A program made the position numbers and the translations under genes. 64,000 nt of DNA from Aureimonas sp. AU4 (lineage in GTDB: Bacteria; Pseudomonadota; Alphaproteobacteria; Rhizobiales; Rhizobiaceae). Below are positions 8,387 to 17,328 of the stretch, piece by piece (within the stretch, counting starts at the first letter, position 1; each line of letters begins with the position of its first letter). The stretch covers positions 18,020-82,019 of the forward strand of contig NZ_BBWK01000062.1 in assembly GCF_001463765.1 (NCBI RefSeq), given 5' to 3'. The notes beneath the pieces are model-generated. The model made no database searches. It saw only the letters and a list, made by a program, of their open reading frames with translations, and had not been told where the DNA came from.

Positions 8387-9808
8387 TTGCGCAAGCGTTC
8401 CTGGATTCTGGCAGCTGTTTCCGCCGCCCTCCTCGTCGGAACGGCATCGGGCGCGAGCGCCGAAACCCTGCGGGGCGCGCTCGCCAAGTCCTACACCAAC
8501 AACCAAGACCTGAACTCCGCCCGCGCGCAGTTGCGCGCGACCGATGAGAACGTCACGCAGGCGCGTGCTGGGCTCCGGCCGACCGTCGCCGCGACCGCGG
8601 ACGCGCAGGCCAGTCGCTCGCGGACCACGTTCGGTGACAACCTCCCCAACCAATCGAGCCGGACCGGTGCGCTCGTCGGCGGCATCCAGATCAACCAGAC
8701 GATCTTCGACGGGTTTCAGACGCCCAACAACGTCAACGCCCAGCAGGCGCAGGTGAGGGCGGCTCAGGAGAATCTGGCCAACACGGTCCAGAACACGCTT
8801 CTGAGCACCGTTCAGGTCTACATGAACGTTCGTCGCGACCGCGAGATCGCTGCGTTCCGCCAGCAGAACCTGAACTTCCTCAACGAGCAGGTGCGCGCGG
8901 CGGACGCGCGCTTCCAGGTCGGCGAGGGCACCCGTACGGACGTCGCCCAGGCTCAGGCTCAGCAGGCGCTGGCCACCGCGCTCCTCAACACCGCTCTCGC
9001 GCAAGTCGCCTCCAGCGAGGCGCAATATCTCGATGTCGTCGGCGATCCGCCGACGCAGCTCGAGGCCGGCAACCTGCCGCCGTCCGCGATCATCCCGTCC
9101 AGCGTCGCGCGTGCTCTCGACGTTTCCCAGCAGGAGCATCCGGCGATTCTGGCGAACCAGTTCGCCGTGGATGCCGCGTCCTTCCTCGTGAAGTCGGCCG
9201 AAGGGCGTCGCCTGCCGACCGTCGCGGTCCAGGGGTCGGTGAACAATACCTACGCGCTCAGCGACACGACGCCGAATTCCGCGAACCTTCCGGGCGTGGA
9301 CGTCCTCACGCAGAACGAGGTCACCGGCACGGTCACGGCCCGTCTGTCGGTTCCGATCTACCAGGGCGGTCTCGTCTCCTCGCAGGTGCGCCAGGCCAAG
9401 GAGGTCGTGAGCCAGCGGCGGATCGAGGTCGACGGAATCCGCGACCAGGTCCGCTCGGCGGTGGCGACCGCCTGGGCGCAGCGCCAGGCGGCGATCGCGA
9501 ACGTCCAGGGCTACAAGGCTCAGGTCTCCGCAGCGCAGCTGGCGCTCAACGGCGTCGTCGAGGAGCGCAACGTCGGCCAGCGCACGACGCTCGACGTCCT
9601 GAACGCGCAGTCCGACGTCATCACGGCGCAGATCCTCCTCGCCGGTGCCCAGCGCGACGCCGTGGTCGCGGCCTACCAGCTTGCCTCCGCCATCGGTCGT
9701 CTTTCGCCGCAGCGCCTGTCGCTGAACGTCGCGACCTACGATCCGGAAGAGCACTACCAGCAGGTCCAGGACAAGTGGTACGGCCTGCGCACCCCGGACG
9801 GTCGCTGA
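8387..9808 (+). CDS. tolC: TolC-family outer-membrane efflux/secretion channel
   Basis: Outer-membrane channel-tunnel subunit of 473 residues, working with type I secretion systems and tripartite efflux pumps. The TTG start gives a classical signal peptide (MRKRSW, hydrophobic stretch, then GASA before ETLRGAL). Two homologous halves rich in Gln/Ala helices follow. They include NQTIFDGFQTPNNV and YQGGLVSSQVRQAKEVV, the equivalent positions of the TolC repeat, and a late RTTLDVLNAQSDVITAQ motif. It sits between the PIMT-like and PopZ-family genes. The window's type I ABC transporter and adaptor have no adjacent channel gene, so this TolC could serve them; that link is inferred. Confidence 0.93.
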   Translation: MRKRSWILAAVSAALLVGTASGASAETLRGALAKSYTNNQDLNSARAQLRATDENVTQARAGLRPTVAATADAQASRSRTTFGDNLPNQSSRTGALVGGIQINQTIFDGFQTPNNVNAQQAQVRAAQENLANTVQNTLLSTVQVYMNVRRDREIAAFRQQNLNFLNEQVRAADARFQVGEGTRTDVAQAQAQQALATALLNTALAQVASSEAQYLDVVGDPPTQLEAGNLPPSAIIPSSVARALDVSQQEHPAILANQFAVDAASFLVKSAEGRRLPTVAVQGSVNNTYALSDTTPNSANLPGVDVLTQNEVTGTVTARLSVPIYQGGLVSSQVRQAKEVVSQRRIEVDGIRDQVRSAVATAWAQRQAAIANVQGYKAQVSAAQLALNGVVEERNVGQRTTLDVLNAQSDVITAQILLAGAQRDAVVAAYQLASAIGRLSPQRLSLNVATYDPEEHYQQVQDKWYGLRTPDGR

Positions 9809-9818
9809 CGCGCCTGCG

Positions 9819-9833
9819 TTAAAAATCCGTTAC
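9819..9833. promoter_or_regulatory. Near-consensus CtrA box upstream of the PopZ-family gene
   Basis: TTAA, seven bases, TTAC, against the CtrA consensus TTAA-N7-TTAA. It lies just after the tolC stop and 113 bases before the PopZ-family start codon. It is one of several such near-matches in intergenic DNA of this window, and binding is unproven. Confidence 0.35.
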
Positions 9834-9945
9834 GAACGCGATTCCTGCAGTCCGGCGCATTCAATTCCTCGGTCATCGGCGCTAGCTTGATGGCACGAGG
9901 AATCGGCGCGGGCAGGGCGCCGAAAAGGGCGGATGCGAAAACGTC

Positions 9946-10800
9946 ATGAGTAAACCCAGCATCGCGCAGGAACCATCCATGGACGAGATCCTGGCGTCGA
10001 TCCGCCGGATCATCGAGACCGGAGAGGACCGCGCCGGCACGACGTCCCGCCAGGACGATTCAGCTGCGGAAGCGCCGCCCGCCCGTGCGGCATCCGGGCT
10101 TCCCCGGTTGCCGGAACGCTTCGACACGCGCGATCTGCCGCCCGGCCATCGTGCGTCCAATCCCGTTCTTGCGGCCGCGGCCTCCGACGTGTCGAGCCGC
10201 ATCACGGCCTCGATGCCCGAGGCTACGTCGATTTCCGAAGCCTCCCAGGCTCCGGCCGAACTCGACGACGACGCGCGACTGACGGCGAATCTCGAGGAGG
10301 AGCTTGCCGCGACCTGGGATCAGCCGGCCGCCGAACAGCCGCCGCAACCCGAACCCGAACCGGAGATCGCCGCCGCCCTGCCGCAATCCCCGTCGCCAAC
10401 GGAAGGCTCACAGCCCATGTCCGACATGCCGTCCTACGAGCGCCGTCCCGAGTTTCATCCGGCTCCGGTCGCCGAGCCTCACGCGGAGCAGCCGGTCAGC
10501 AACGCTGAGCGTGGGAGTTTCAGCCCGGCGAACAGCGACCGGCCGCTTCCCTTGAGCGATGAGCGCTACGAGCCTGTGACCCTGCCTTTGACCTCGGAGG
10601 CGACCGGCACCCTTGTCGCGGCCTCGTTCAGTGATCTTGCCCAGGCGATCCGCTCCGGCGAGCTTCGCTCGATCGAGGCGATGGCGCAGGAGATGCTGCG
10701 CCCGATGCTGCAGGAATGGCTCGACGACAATCTGCCGCGCATGGTCGAGCGCCTCGTGCGCGAGGAAATCGAGCGCATGTCCCGCGGCGGGCGCCGCTAG
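9946..10800 (+). CDS. popZ: PopZ-family polar organising protein (DUF2497)
   Basis: Protein of 284 residues with the PopZ layout: a short N-terminal helix (SMDEILASIRRII, about 11-23), a long Pro/Glu-rich disordered middle (about 25-210) and a C-terminal helical oligomerisation region ending LPRMVERLVREEIERMSR. In Caulobacter and Agrobacterium, PopZ forms polar assemblies that recruit cell-cycle and chromosome-segregation proteins. Position between tolC and valS is typical of alphaproteobacteria. A near-consensus CtrA box precedes it and a strong hairpin terminator follows. The symbol rests on ends-only similarity, as the middle is unalignable in this family. Confidence 0.82.
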   Translation: MSKPSIAQEPSMDEILASIRRIIETGEDRAGTTSRQDDSAAEAPPARAASGLPRLPERFDTRDLPPGHRASNPVLAAAASDVSSRITASMPEATSISEASQAPAELDDDARLTANLEEELAATWDQPAAEQPPQPEPEPEIAAALPQSPSPTEGSQPMSDMPSYERRPEFHPAPVAEPHAEQPVSNAERGSFSPANSDRPLPLSDERYEPVTLPLTSEATGTLVAASFSDLAQAIRSGELRSIEAMAQEMLRPMLQEWLDDNLPRMVERLVREEIERMSRGGRR

Positions 10801-10828
10801 CCGGCGAGCCCTTCCATCCAGTGCAAGT

Positions 10829-10861
10829 ACGGGGGCCGGTTTCATTGATTCCGGCCCCCGT
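10829..10861 (+). terminator. Hairpin terminator after the PopZ-family gene
   Basis: An 11-bp perfect stem (ACGGGGGCCGG with CCGGCCCCCGT) around an 11-base loop, 28 bases after the stop codon. Only a short pyrimidine tail follows, so the T-tract is weak. Confidence 0.65.
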
Positions 10862-10902
10862 TCGCGTTAACCGGGGCGGCTCGTGCCAACTCGGATTCTC
10901 TC

Positions 10903-13680
10903 ATGATCGACAAGACCTTCGACGCCGCCGCCGTGGAACCGCGGATCGCGGAGCGGTGGGAGGCGGCGGACGCCTTCCGCGCCGGTGCCGGCGCTCGTCC
11001 GGGGGCTCCGGCCTTCTCGATCGTGATCCCCCCGCCCAACGTCACCGGCTCGCTCCATATCGGCCATGCGTTGAACAACACGCTGCAGGACGTGCTCGTC
11101 CGGCATCGCCGCATGTTGGGCGACAACGTGCTTTGGCAGCCCGGCCTCGACCATGCCGGCATCGCGACGCAGATGGTTGTCGAGCGCCAGCTCGCCGAGC
11201 GGCAGGAGCCGCATCGCCGCGAGATGGGGCGTGAGGCGTTCATCGACCGCGTCTGGTCGTGGAAGGGCGAGTCGGGCGGGGCGATCCTGCGCCAGCTCCG
11301 GCGTCTGGGCGCGTCCTGCGACTGGTCGCGCGAACGCTTCACGATGGACGAGGGCCTGTCGCGCGCGGTGCGCCGCGTCTTCGTGCAGCTCTATCGCGAC
11401 GGCCTGATCTACAAGGATCGCCGACTGGTCAATTGGGACCCGAAGCTGCGGACCGCCATCTCGGACATCGAGGTCGAGCAGCACGAGGTGAAGGGCTCGC
11501 TCTGGCACTTCCGCTATCCCGTGGAAGGGCGGAACTACGATCCCGAGAACGCCAATACCTTCATCACGGTCGCGACCACGCGCCCGGAGACCGTGCTTGG
11601 CGATACGGCCGTCGCCGTGAACCCCGAGGACGACCGCTACCGCAACCTCGTGGGACAGCATGTCCGCCTGCCGCTGATCGGGCGTGTCATCCCGATCGTC
11701 GCCGACGACTACGCCGACCCCGAGGCGGGATCGGGCGCGGTCAAGATCACGCCGGCCCACGATTTCAACGACTTCGAGGTCGGCAAGCGGCACGACCTGC
11801 CCCGCATTAACGTGCTGTCGCCTGACGCGCGCATCGCGATCCGCGACAATCCTGACTTCGCGGAGGGTCTGTTTGCCGACGATGCCGAGCGCGCCATCGG
11901 CATGTTCGAGGGGCTCGACCGCTTCGCGGCCCGCAAGCTTCTCGTCGAGTGGATGGCGGAGGAGTGCTATCTCGCCAAAATCGACGACCATGTCCACATG
12001 GTCCCCCACGGCGACCGTGGTGGCGTGCCGCTCGAGCCGTTCCTGACGGACCAATGGTATGTCGATGCCGCGACGCTCGCGCGGCCGGCCATCGCGGCGG
12101 TGCGCGAGGAGCGCACGACCTTCGTCCCGCGCAACTGGGAGAAGACCTACTTCGACTGGATGGAGAACATCGAGCCCTGGTGCATCTCGCGCCAGCTCTG
12201 GTGGGGGCATCAGATCCCGGCCTGGTACGGGCCGGACGGCACCGTCTTCGTGGACGAGGACGAGGATGCGGCCGCCGCCGCCGCGCTTGCCCACTACGTG
12301 ACCAACGGCACGATCACCGACGCGCGCGCACGAGAGCTCGCCGAGAACGCGGAGGAGCGGGCGGCCTTCCTCACGCGTGACGAGGACGTGCTGGACACGT
12401 GGTTCTCGTCCGGCCTTTGGCCCTTCTCGACGCTGGGCTGGCCCGACCGGACGCCGGAACTCGAGACCTACTACCCGACCAATGTCGTGGTGTCGGGCTT
12501 CGACATCATCTTCTTCTGGGTCGCCCGGATGATGATGATGGGCCTCTACGTTACGGACGAGGTGCCGTTCCGCACCGTCTACATGCACGCCCTCGTTCGC
12601 GACAAGAACGGCGCGAAGATGTCGAAGTCCAAGGGCAACGTCATCGATCCGCTCGATCTCGTCGACGAGTTCGGAGCCGATGCCCTGCGCTTCACGCTGA
12701 CGATCCTCGCCGCGCAGGGACGCGATGTGAAGCTCGATCCGCAGCGTATCGCGGGCTACCGCAACTTCGGCACCAAGATTTGGAACGCGACGCGCTTCGC
12801 CGAGATGAACGGCGCGATCCACGGCGTAGCGGTCGATCCGCAGACGCTGCGCGAGCCGGTCAACCGCTGGGCGCTGAGCGAGCTGTCCGTCGCGATCCGT
12901 GAGATCGACACGGCCTTGGCCGCCTATCGCTTCAACGATGCGGCAAGCGCCGTCTACCGCTTCGCCTGGAACGTCGTGTGCGACTGGTATGTCGAGCTGA
13001 CGAAGCCGATCTTCCTCGGCGCGGACGAGATGGCGAAGGAGGAGACGCGGCGCGTCACCGGCTTCATCCTGGACCAGCTCTACGCGCTGCTTCATCCGAT
13101 GATGCCCTTCCTGACCGAGGAGCTGTGGGCGGTCACCGCGCCCGACGGCGCGTCCCGTCCGAACCTGCTCTGCCACACCGCTTGGCCGACGCTCGACTAT
13201 CGCGACGAGAGCGCGGCCGAGGACCTGAACTGGCTTGTCGAGATGGTCGGGACCATCCGCTCGGTGCGCTCGCAGATGAACGTTCCGGCGGGGGCCGAAG
13301 CGCCGATCGTGGCTGTCGGCGCGTCGGCGGCGACCATGGAGCGCCTGGAGCGGCACGGGGCGGCCCTTGCGCGACTCGGCCGCGTCAGCGCCACGTCTGC
13401 TGCCTCGGTGGCGCCCGACCAGTCGGCGCAGTTCGTGCTCGGCGGCGAGACCTTTGCGCTGCCGCTCGCCGGCATGATCGACATTGCCGCCGAGAGGACC
13501 CGCTTGTCCAAGGCCGCCGTCAAGGCCCGAGGCGAGGTCGAGCGCATCGACCGCAAGCTCGCCAACGAGCGTTTCGTCGCCAGCGCACCCGAAGAGGTCG
13601 TCGACCAGGAGCGCGAGAAGCGCCGCGATTACGCGTCCGAGGTCGAGAAGCTCGACGCCGCGATCGCGATGCTGGGCTGA
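10903..13680 (+). CDS. valS: Valyl-tRNA synthetase
   Basis: Class I aminoacyl-tRNA synthetase charging tRNA-Val, 925 residues. HIGH is seen as PPPNVTGSLHIGHAL (HIGH at 52-55) and KMSKS at 572-576 within GAKMSKSKGNVIDPLDLVDE. The CP1 editing domain lies between, with TTRPETVLGDTAVAV. The zinc/active-site region has the WCISRQLWWGHQIPAWY segment. The C-terminus is the ValS-specific coiled coil (about 860-925, KAAVKARGEVERIDRKLAN). The ATG at 10903 agrees with the family's short N-terminus. It is flanked by hairpin terminators and appears monocistronic. Confidence 0.97.
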   Translation: MIDKTFDAAAVEPRIAERWEAADAFRAGAGARPGAPAFSIVIPPPNVTGSLHIGHALNNTLQDVLVRHRRMLGDNVLWQPGLDHAGIATQMVVERQLAERQEPHRREMGREAFIDRVWSWKGESGGAILRQLRRLGASCDWSRERFTMDEGLSRAVRRVFVQLYRDGLIYKDRRLVNWDPKLRTAISDIEVEQHEVKGSLWHFRYPVEGRNYDPENANTFITVATTRPETVLGDTAVAVNPEDDRYRNLVGQHVRLPLIGRVIPIVADDYADPEAGSGAVKITPAHDFNDFEVGKRHDLPRINVLSPDARIAIRDNPDFAEGLFADDAERAIGMFEGLDRFAARKLLVEWMAEECYLAKIDDHVHMVPHGDRGGVPLEPFLTDQWYVDAATLARPAIAAVREERTTFVPRNWEKTYFDWMENIEPWCISRQLWWGHQIPAWYGPDGTVFVDEDEDAAAAAALAHYVTNGTITDARARELAENAEERAAFLTRDEDVLDTWFSSGLWPFSTLGWPDRTPELETYYPTNVVVSGFDIIFFWVARMMMMGLYVTDEVPFRTVYMHALVRDKNGAKMSKSKGNVIDPLDLVDEFGADALRFTLTILAAQGRDVKLDPQRIAGYRNFGTKIWNATRFAEMNGAIHGVAVDPQTLREPVNRWALSELSVAIREIDTALAAYRFNDAASAVYRFAWNVVCDWYVELTKPIFLGADEMAKEETRRVTGFILDQLYALLHPMMPFLTEELWAVTAPDGASRPNLLCHTAWPTLDYRDESAAEDLNWLVEMVGTIRSVRSQMNVPAGAEAPIVAVGASAATMERLERHGAALARLGRVSATSAASVAPDQSAQFVLGGETFALPLAGMIDIAAERTRLSKAAVKARGEVERIDRKLANERFVASAPEEVVDQEREKRRDYASEVEKLDAAIAMLG

Positions 13681-13683
13681 CTG

Positions 13684-13703
13684 AGCGGGGCTCCGGCCCC
13701 GCT
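13684..13703 (+). terminator. Hairpin after valS
   Basis: An 8-bp GC stem (AGCGGGGC with GCCCCGCT) around a four-base loop, directly behind the valS stop. There is no T-run, so it is a weak or Rho-assisted terminator. Confidence 0.5.
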
Positions 13704-13726
13704 GTCTCCCCCGCGCAACTATCCCG

Positions 13727-13754
13727 AACTCTTCCGTAAACGGAAGAGTTTGTG
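13727..13754. terminator. Perfect 11-bp inverted repeat in the valS-porin gap
   Basis: AACTCTTCCGT, then AA, then ACGGAAGAGTT followed by TTG. It could be a second terminator for valS, or a palindromic operator for the porin gene, whose start is 235 bases downstream. The two-base centre means the hairpin loop would open to about four bases. Confidence 0.45.
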
Positions 13755-13985
13755 GCGCTTTGGTGACAGCCTGCATCGCAGCGGTTAGCGAGCCGTATCG
13801 GTCCCGTTTAGCATGTTGATGCAGGGCGTTAGGACGAAGCCTTCCTTGTCCGGTCGAAGAGCACCTTGGGGCTCGCCACGTTTCTAGCTGCAGATCGCCA
13901 TATTCCCAACGCCGGTCCGACATGACAGGTTCGCGCCAGACGGGAACCCCAGAGTTCCCGCAAGGCGTCGATTGGGGGAACGGAC
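13755..13985. other. Leader region of the FadL-type porin gene
   Basis: No gene is seen here. The region probably holds the porin promoter, but I could not place a convincing -35/-10 pair. The last bases (TTGGGGGAACGGAC) supply a purine-rich ribosome-binding region. Confidence 0.3.
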
Positions 13986-15326
13986 ATGGCGTATTGGGGA
14001 CGTTGGCTGGCGGGAACCGCGCTGGCCGTCGGACTGGGAAGCGGAACGGCCTTGGCGGGCGGCTTCCAGCGCGGTGTCGCCGATACCGACACCCTCTACG
14101 AGAACGGCGAGTTCGTCACGCGGCTCGGCTTCACCTACGTCTCGCCGGAGCGTGGGTTCACGAGCGTCAACGGCGTGGCCGGCGACTTCGGCGATTATAC
14201 CGGCACCTATCGCATTCCCAGCGTCGCGCTGAAGTATGGCGGCGACATGGGAGCCTGCGTCGGCAACTACACCGAGTCCTTTGCGGCCGAGGGCGACTAT
14301 TCGGGCCTGCCCGGCGGCGCGCAGCCTGCTCCGATCGGCGGCGGCTCACGGGTGCGCAACCTCGAGTTCCAGTCGAACGAGGTAAGCGCGACCTGCCGCG
14401 TCAGCTACTCGACCAACGGCATGCGCTTCAGCCTGCTCGGCGGCATCTACGGCGAGGACTTCGCGTTCCAGGGCGAAAGCCTCGCGACGCGCAACATCGC
14501 CACGACGCTGCCGGTCGCCCTCCAGGGCGCGCTGACCCGGGCCAATGCCCAATTGCTCCTTCCGGTCTCCGTCAGCGTCGACACGAGCGACGACGTGAGC
14601 GTCGGCTACCGCATCGGTGCCGCCTTCGAGATTTCCGAATACGCACTGCGCGCGCAGGTCCTCTACCGTTCCGAGGTCCAGCATGACGGCATTGCGGGCA
14701 CGGGCAACGTCGCGTCCACCGGATCGGCCTTCGTCCGGGTCGCGGACGGTCGCGAGGTATCCGTTCCGACTGCACTCGGCGCGCTCGGGATCGCCGCGCC
14801 GCCCGCGCTTCTCGGCGCGCTTCCGGCGCCAGGCACGGTGCTCGCCTCCGGTCTTCCCGCGTTCCAGAACACGGCGACCAGTCCACAGAGTCTCTACGTG
14901 AACGCGCAGATGGGCATCGCCGAGGGCACGCTTCTTCTCGCCTCGTTCCGCTGGACCGACTGGAGCACGAACCGCGCGGTGGTCACCACCACGGCGGGCG
15001 CGTCGAGCGTCAGCCCCTACTATTGGAACGACGGCTATACGGCCTCGATCGGCATCGGCCGCGCCTTCAACGAGCGCGTCTCGGGTTCGGTCTCCATCGG
15101 CTATGACAGCGGCGTGTCCACCGGGGCCGAGACCACATATACCGATCTCTACACCCTGTCCGGCGGCCTTTCGCTCAAGGACAGCTGGGCGGAGCTGCGC
15201 GTGGGAGGCCTGATCGGCTACTGGACCGACGGGAGCCAGAGCATCAGCCGGGGCGCCATCTATAACGGCACGGTTGGCGACGACTGGGTCTATGCGGCAT
15301 CGGCGTCGCTCAAGCTGACCTTCTAA
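13986..15326 (+). CDS. OmpP1/FadL-family outer-membrane transport protein
   Basis: Predicted outer-membrane beta-barrel of 446 residues for hydrophobic compounds such as long-chain fatty acids. The N-terminus is a signal peptide (MAYWGRWLAGTALAVG through ALAG), and the mature start GGFQRGVADTDTLYENG has the family's N-terminal hatch character. Alternating aromatic/polar strands run to the C-terminus, which ends in SASLKLTF with a terminal Phe as expected for barrel insertion. Also diagnostic is FRWTDWSTNRAVV in the second half. A strong terminator follows, so it is monocistronic. The ligand is not determined. Confidence 0.85.
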   Translation: MAYWGRWLAGTALAVGLGSGTALAGGFQRGVADTDTLYENGEFVTRLGFTYVSPERGFTSVNGVAGDFGDYTGTYRIPSVALKYGGDMGACVGNYTESFAAEGDYSGLPGGAQPAPIGGGSRVRNLEFQSNEVSATCRVSYSTNGMRFSLLGGIYGEDFAFQGESLATRNIATTLPVALQGALTRANAQLLLPVSVSVDTSDDVSVGYRIGAAFEISEYALRAQVLYRSEVQHDGIAGTGNVASTGSAFVRVADGREVSVPTALGALGIAAPPALLGALPAPGTVLASGLPAFQNTATSPQSLYVNAQMGIAEGTLLLASFRWTDWSTNRAVVTTTAGASSVSPYYWNDGYTASIGIGRAFNERVSGSVSIGYDSGVSTGAETTYTDLYTLSGGLSLKDSWAELRVGGLIGYWTDGSQSISRGAIYNGTVGDDWVYAASASLKLTF

Positions 15327-15351
15327 CGCTTTTCCCCACGATCCACATCGC

Positions 15352-15380
15352 AAAGGCGTCCCTCGCGGGGCGCCTTTTTC
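15352..15380 (+). terminator. Rho-independent terminator after the porin gene
   Basis: AAAGGCGTCCC pairs with GGGGCGCCTTT (11 bp with one G-T) around TCGC, followed by TTTTTCGTTT. It starts 25 bases after the stop. Confidence 0.9.
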
Positions 15381-15696
15381 GTTTGTGAATCAGGCGGTTC
15401 GAACAGAAAGCTCACTTCAAACCAAGGCTCTGTTGGAAAGCTGCAACAGTATGGCTTCGTTGCATCGCATATGGTGGGGACGTCGTATCCCGCGCCGTGG
15501 TCCCGCCATAAAGCAGGGGCAACCCCGTAGGGTAAGGCGAACGGCAGGCAAGAGCCGCGCCGTCAGCGGTACGGGCACGCAAGGCCCGGAGCCGGGCGAG
15601 GGACGATGGACGCTACCAACCTGATTTTGCGGGTGGCTGGGACCGGGCGAAGCCCGCTCTTCCATCACGCACGGCGTCCGTCGGATTGGCAGATGG
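15381..15696. other. 316-base intergenic region with several small hairpins, no gene recognised
   Basis: No convincing coding sequence is seen: frames are open on both strands but lack family features and plausible ribosome-binding sites. Small inverted repeats occur: CTGTTG/CAACAG (15430-15449), GGGG-CAA-CCCC (15516-15526), GCCCG-GAGC-CGGGC (15584-15597) and CGGGC-GAA-GCCCG (15644-15656). This could be a structured transcript or just the exoR leader. I could not match it to SRP RNA, 6S RNA, RNase P, tmRNA or a cobalamin riboswitch. Confidence 0.3.
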
Positions 15697-16500
15697 ATGC
15701 TCATGCGCGCTAGCCGGATCCTCGCGGGAATCATCGTCCTGAAGTTCGTCGCGGCGACCCCAGCCCTGGCGCTCGATCCCGCCGTTCTCGCGGCAACGCC
15801 GCCCTCGCCCTCGCCCCGCGAGATGCTCTCGATGGGCTTCGCCGCCTACAAGCGAGGCGAGAAGGCGGAGGCGATCGAGGCGCTGCAGCAGGCGGCCGAG
15901 CGCGGTCATCCCGGCGCACGCTGGAAGCTCGGCATGATGTACGCCGCCGGCGACGGCGTGAAGGAAGACGACTACCAGGCCTTCCAGATGTTCGAGGAGA
16001 TCGTCCGCGATCAGGACGACGACACGGCCTCCTCGCCGAACGCGGCCTATGTCGCAAGTGCCGTCGTGGCGCTCGCCGCCTACATGCGCGAGGGCATTCC
16101 GAACAGTCCTGTCGCGGCCGATCCAGGGCAGGCGCGCCAACTCTATGCCCATGCCGCGACGTATTTCGGCGACGCCGAGGCGCAGTTCGAGCTCGGTCGG
16201 ATGCTGCTGGCCGGCGAGGGCGGCAAGAGCAATCCCCGGCAGGCCGCACGCTGGTTGAAGCTCGCGGCGGCCAAGGGCTATGCCAAGGCCGAGGCTCTGC
16301 TCGGCTATCTTCTATTCGATGGTGAGGCGATCTCGATGCGGGCGGACCCCGCTCGCGGTCTCGCCATGCTGACGCGGGCCCTGCGTCTGGCGTCTATCAA
16401 GGACCGCGAGTGGATCCGTCCGCTGCAGGAGGAGGCCTTCTCGCTCTCCACCGAGGACGACCGGCGCCTCGCCCTGACGGACGCCCAGAGTCCCCATTGA
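15697..16500 (+). CDS. exoR: ExoR, Sel1-repeat periplasmic regulator of exopolysaccharide production
   Basis: Periplasmic repressor which, in Sinorhizobium and Agrobacterium, binds the sensor ExoS/ChvG and holds the ChvG-ChvI system off. It has 267 residues, essentially the length of rhizobial ExoR (268). It has a signal peptide (to about residue 25, ending PALA) and Sel1-like helical repeats: KRGEKAEAIEALQQAAERGH with MYAAGDGVKEDDYQAF, then AQFELGRMLLAGEGGKSN and AARWLKLAAAKGYAKAEA. The C-terminal EWIRPLQEEAFSLSTEDDRR with ALT is very close to rhizobial ExoR. ATG at 15697 or 15703 are both possible. It converges with xth (23-base gap), an arrangement shared with rhizobia. Confidence 0.88.
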   Translation: MLMRASRILAGIIVLKFVAATPALALDPAVLAATPPSPSPREMLSMGFAAYKRGEKAEAIEALQQAAERGHPGARWKLGMMYAAGDGVKEDDYQAFQMFEEIVRDQDDDTASSPNAAYVASAVVALAAYMREGIPNSPVAADPGQARQLYAHAATYFGDAEAQFELGRMLLAGEGGKSNPRQAARWLKLAAAKGYAKAEALLGYLLFDGEAISMRADPARGLAMLTRALRLASIKDREWIRPLQEEAFSLSTEDDRRLALTDAQSPH

Positions 16501-16523
16501 GCCGCGAGGGTGTGCGCCGCCCC

Positions 16524-17306
16524 TCAAGCTCGCAGGTCGACCACCACCGGTACGTGATCCGAAGGCTTCTCCCAGCCGCGCACGTGACGGTCGATCGAGA
16601 CACCCTGCAGGCGTACCGCCGCTTCCGGCGACAGCAGGACGTGATCGATCCGGATGCCGTTGTTCTTCGGCCAGGACCCGGCCTGATAGTCCCAGAACGT
16701 GTAGGTTTCGCCGGCGTCGCTCGCCGCTCGCACCGCGTCCGTGAGGCCGAGGTGGAGAAGGCGTCGGTAGGCCGCGCGGCTCTCCGGCTGGTAAAGTGCG
16801 TCGTTCGTCCAGGCGGCCGGCTCGCGCACGTCCTCGGGCTGGGGAATGACGTTGTAGTCGCCCATCAGGACGAAGGGCAGTTCTTCCTCGAGGCGCGTCT
16901 TGGCATGTGCTTCGAGCCGCGCCATCCAGTCGAGCTTGTAGGTGAATTTCTCGGTGCCGAGCGGATTGCCGTTCGGCAGATACAGGCAGGCGACGCGCAC
17001 CCGCCCGCCGTCCAGCGCGTAGACCGCCTCGATGAAGCGCGACTGCTCGTCTCCGGGCGCGCCCGGTAGTCGACGCTCGAGCGAGAGCGGTGCCACCTTC
17101 GACAGGAGCGCCACGCCGTTGAAGCCCTTCTGGCCGTGCGTCTCGACATGCCAGCCGCGCTTCTCGAGTTCCGCTCGCGGAAGCTGCTCGTCGACGCTCT
17201 TGATCTCCTGCAGTCCCACCACGTCGGGCTGACGCTCGTCGAGCCACGCGAGAAGAGCGTCCAGGCGAGCCTTGACGCCGTTGATGTTCCAGGTGGCGAC
17301 GAGCAT
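16524..17306 (-). CDS. xth: Exodeoxyribonuclease III / AP endonuclease
   Basis: Mg-dependent endonuclease/exonuclease/phosphatase-fold enzyme that cuts at abasic sites and degrades 3' ends; 260 residues. Hallmarks are ATWNINGVKARLDALLAWL at the N-terminus, QEIKS (metal Glu), YLPNGNPLG, the LMGDYNVIP segment (catalytic Asp-Asn), WDYQAGSWPKNNGIRIDHVL and the terminal SDHVPVV (Asp-His). It lies 22 bases after erpA on the same strand, so the two probably form a small operon. It converges with exoR. Confidence 0.95.
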   Translation of the reverse strand: MLVATWNINGVKARLDALLAWLDERQPDVVGLQEIKSVDEQLPRAELEKRGWHVETHGQKGFNGVALLSKVAPLSLERRLPGAPGDEQSRFIEAVYALDGGRVRVACLYLPNGNPLGTEKFTYKLDWMARLEAHAKTRLEEELPFVLMGDYNVIPQPEDVREPAAWTNDALYQPESRAAYRRLLHLGLTDAVRAASDAGETYTFWDYQAGSWPKNNGIRIDHVLLSPEAAVRLQGVSIDRHVRGWEKPSDHVPVVVDLRA

Positions 17307-17328
17307 GCGATGTTCCGGGAAGGCGGGG

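Noticed and set aside
10867..13923. A 1018-codon open frame on the minus strand
   Set aside because: It mirrors valS entirely; the translation is low-complexity and unlike any protein family.
15426..15449. GGCTCTGTTG motif resembling an IS6-type terminal repeat
   Set aside because: There is only one end, no second inverted copy, no target duplication and no transposase remnant; it is more simply part of a small hairpin.
15417..15734. Possible 105-residue minus-strand protein upstream of exoR
   Set aside because: No homology signal by eye, atypical composition, and it overlaps the exoR start.
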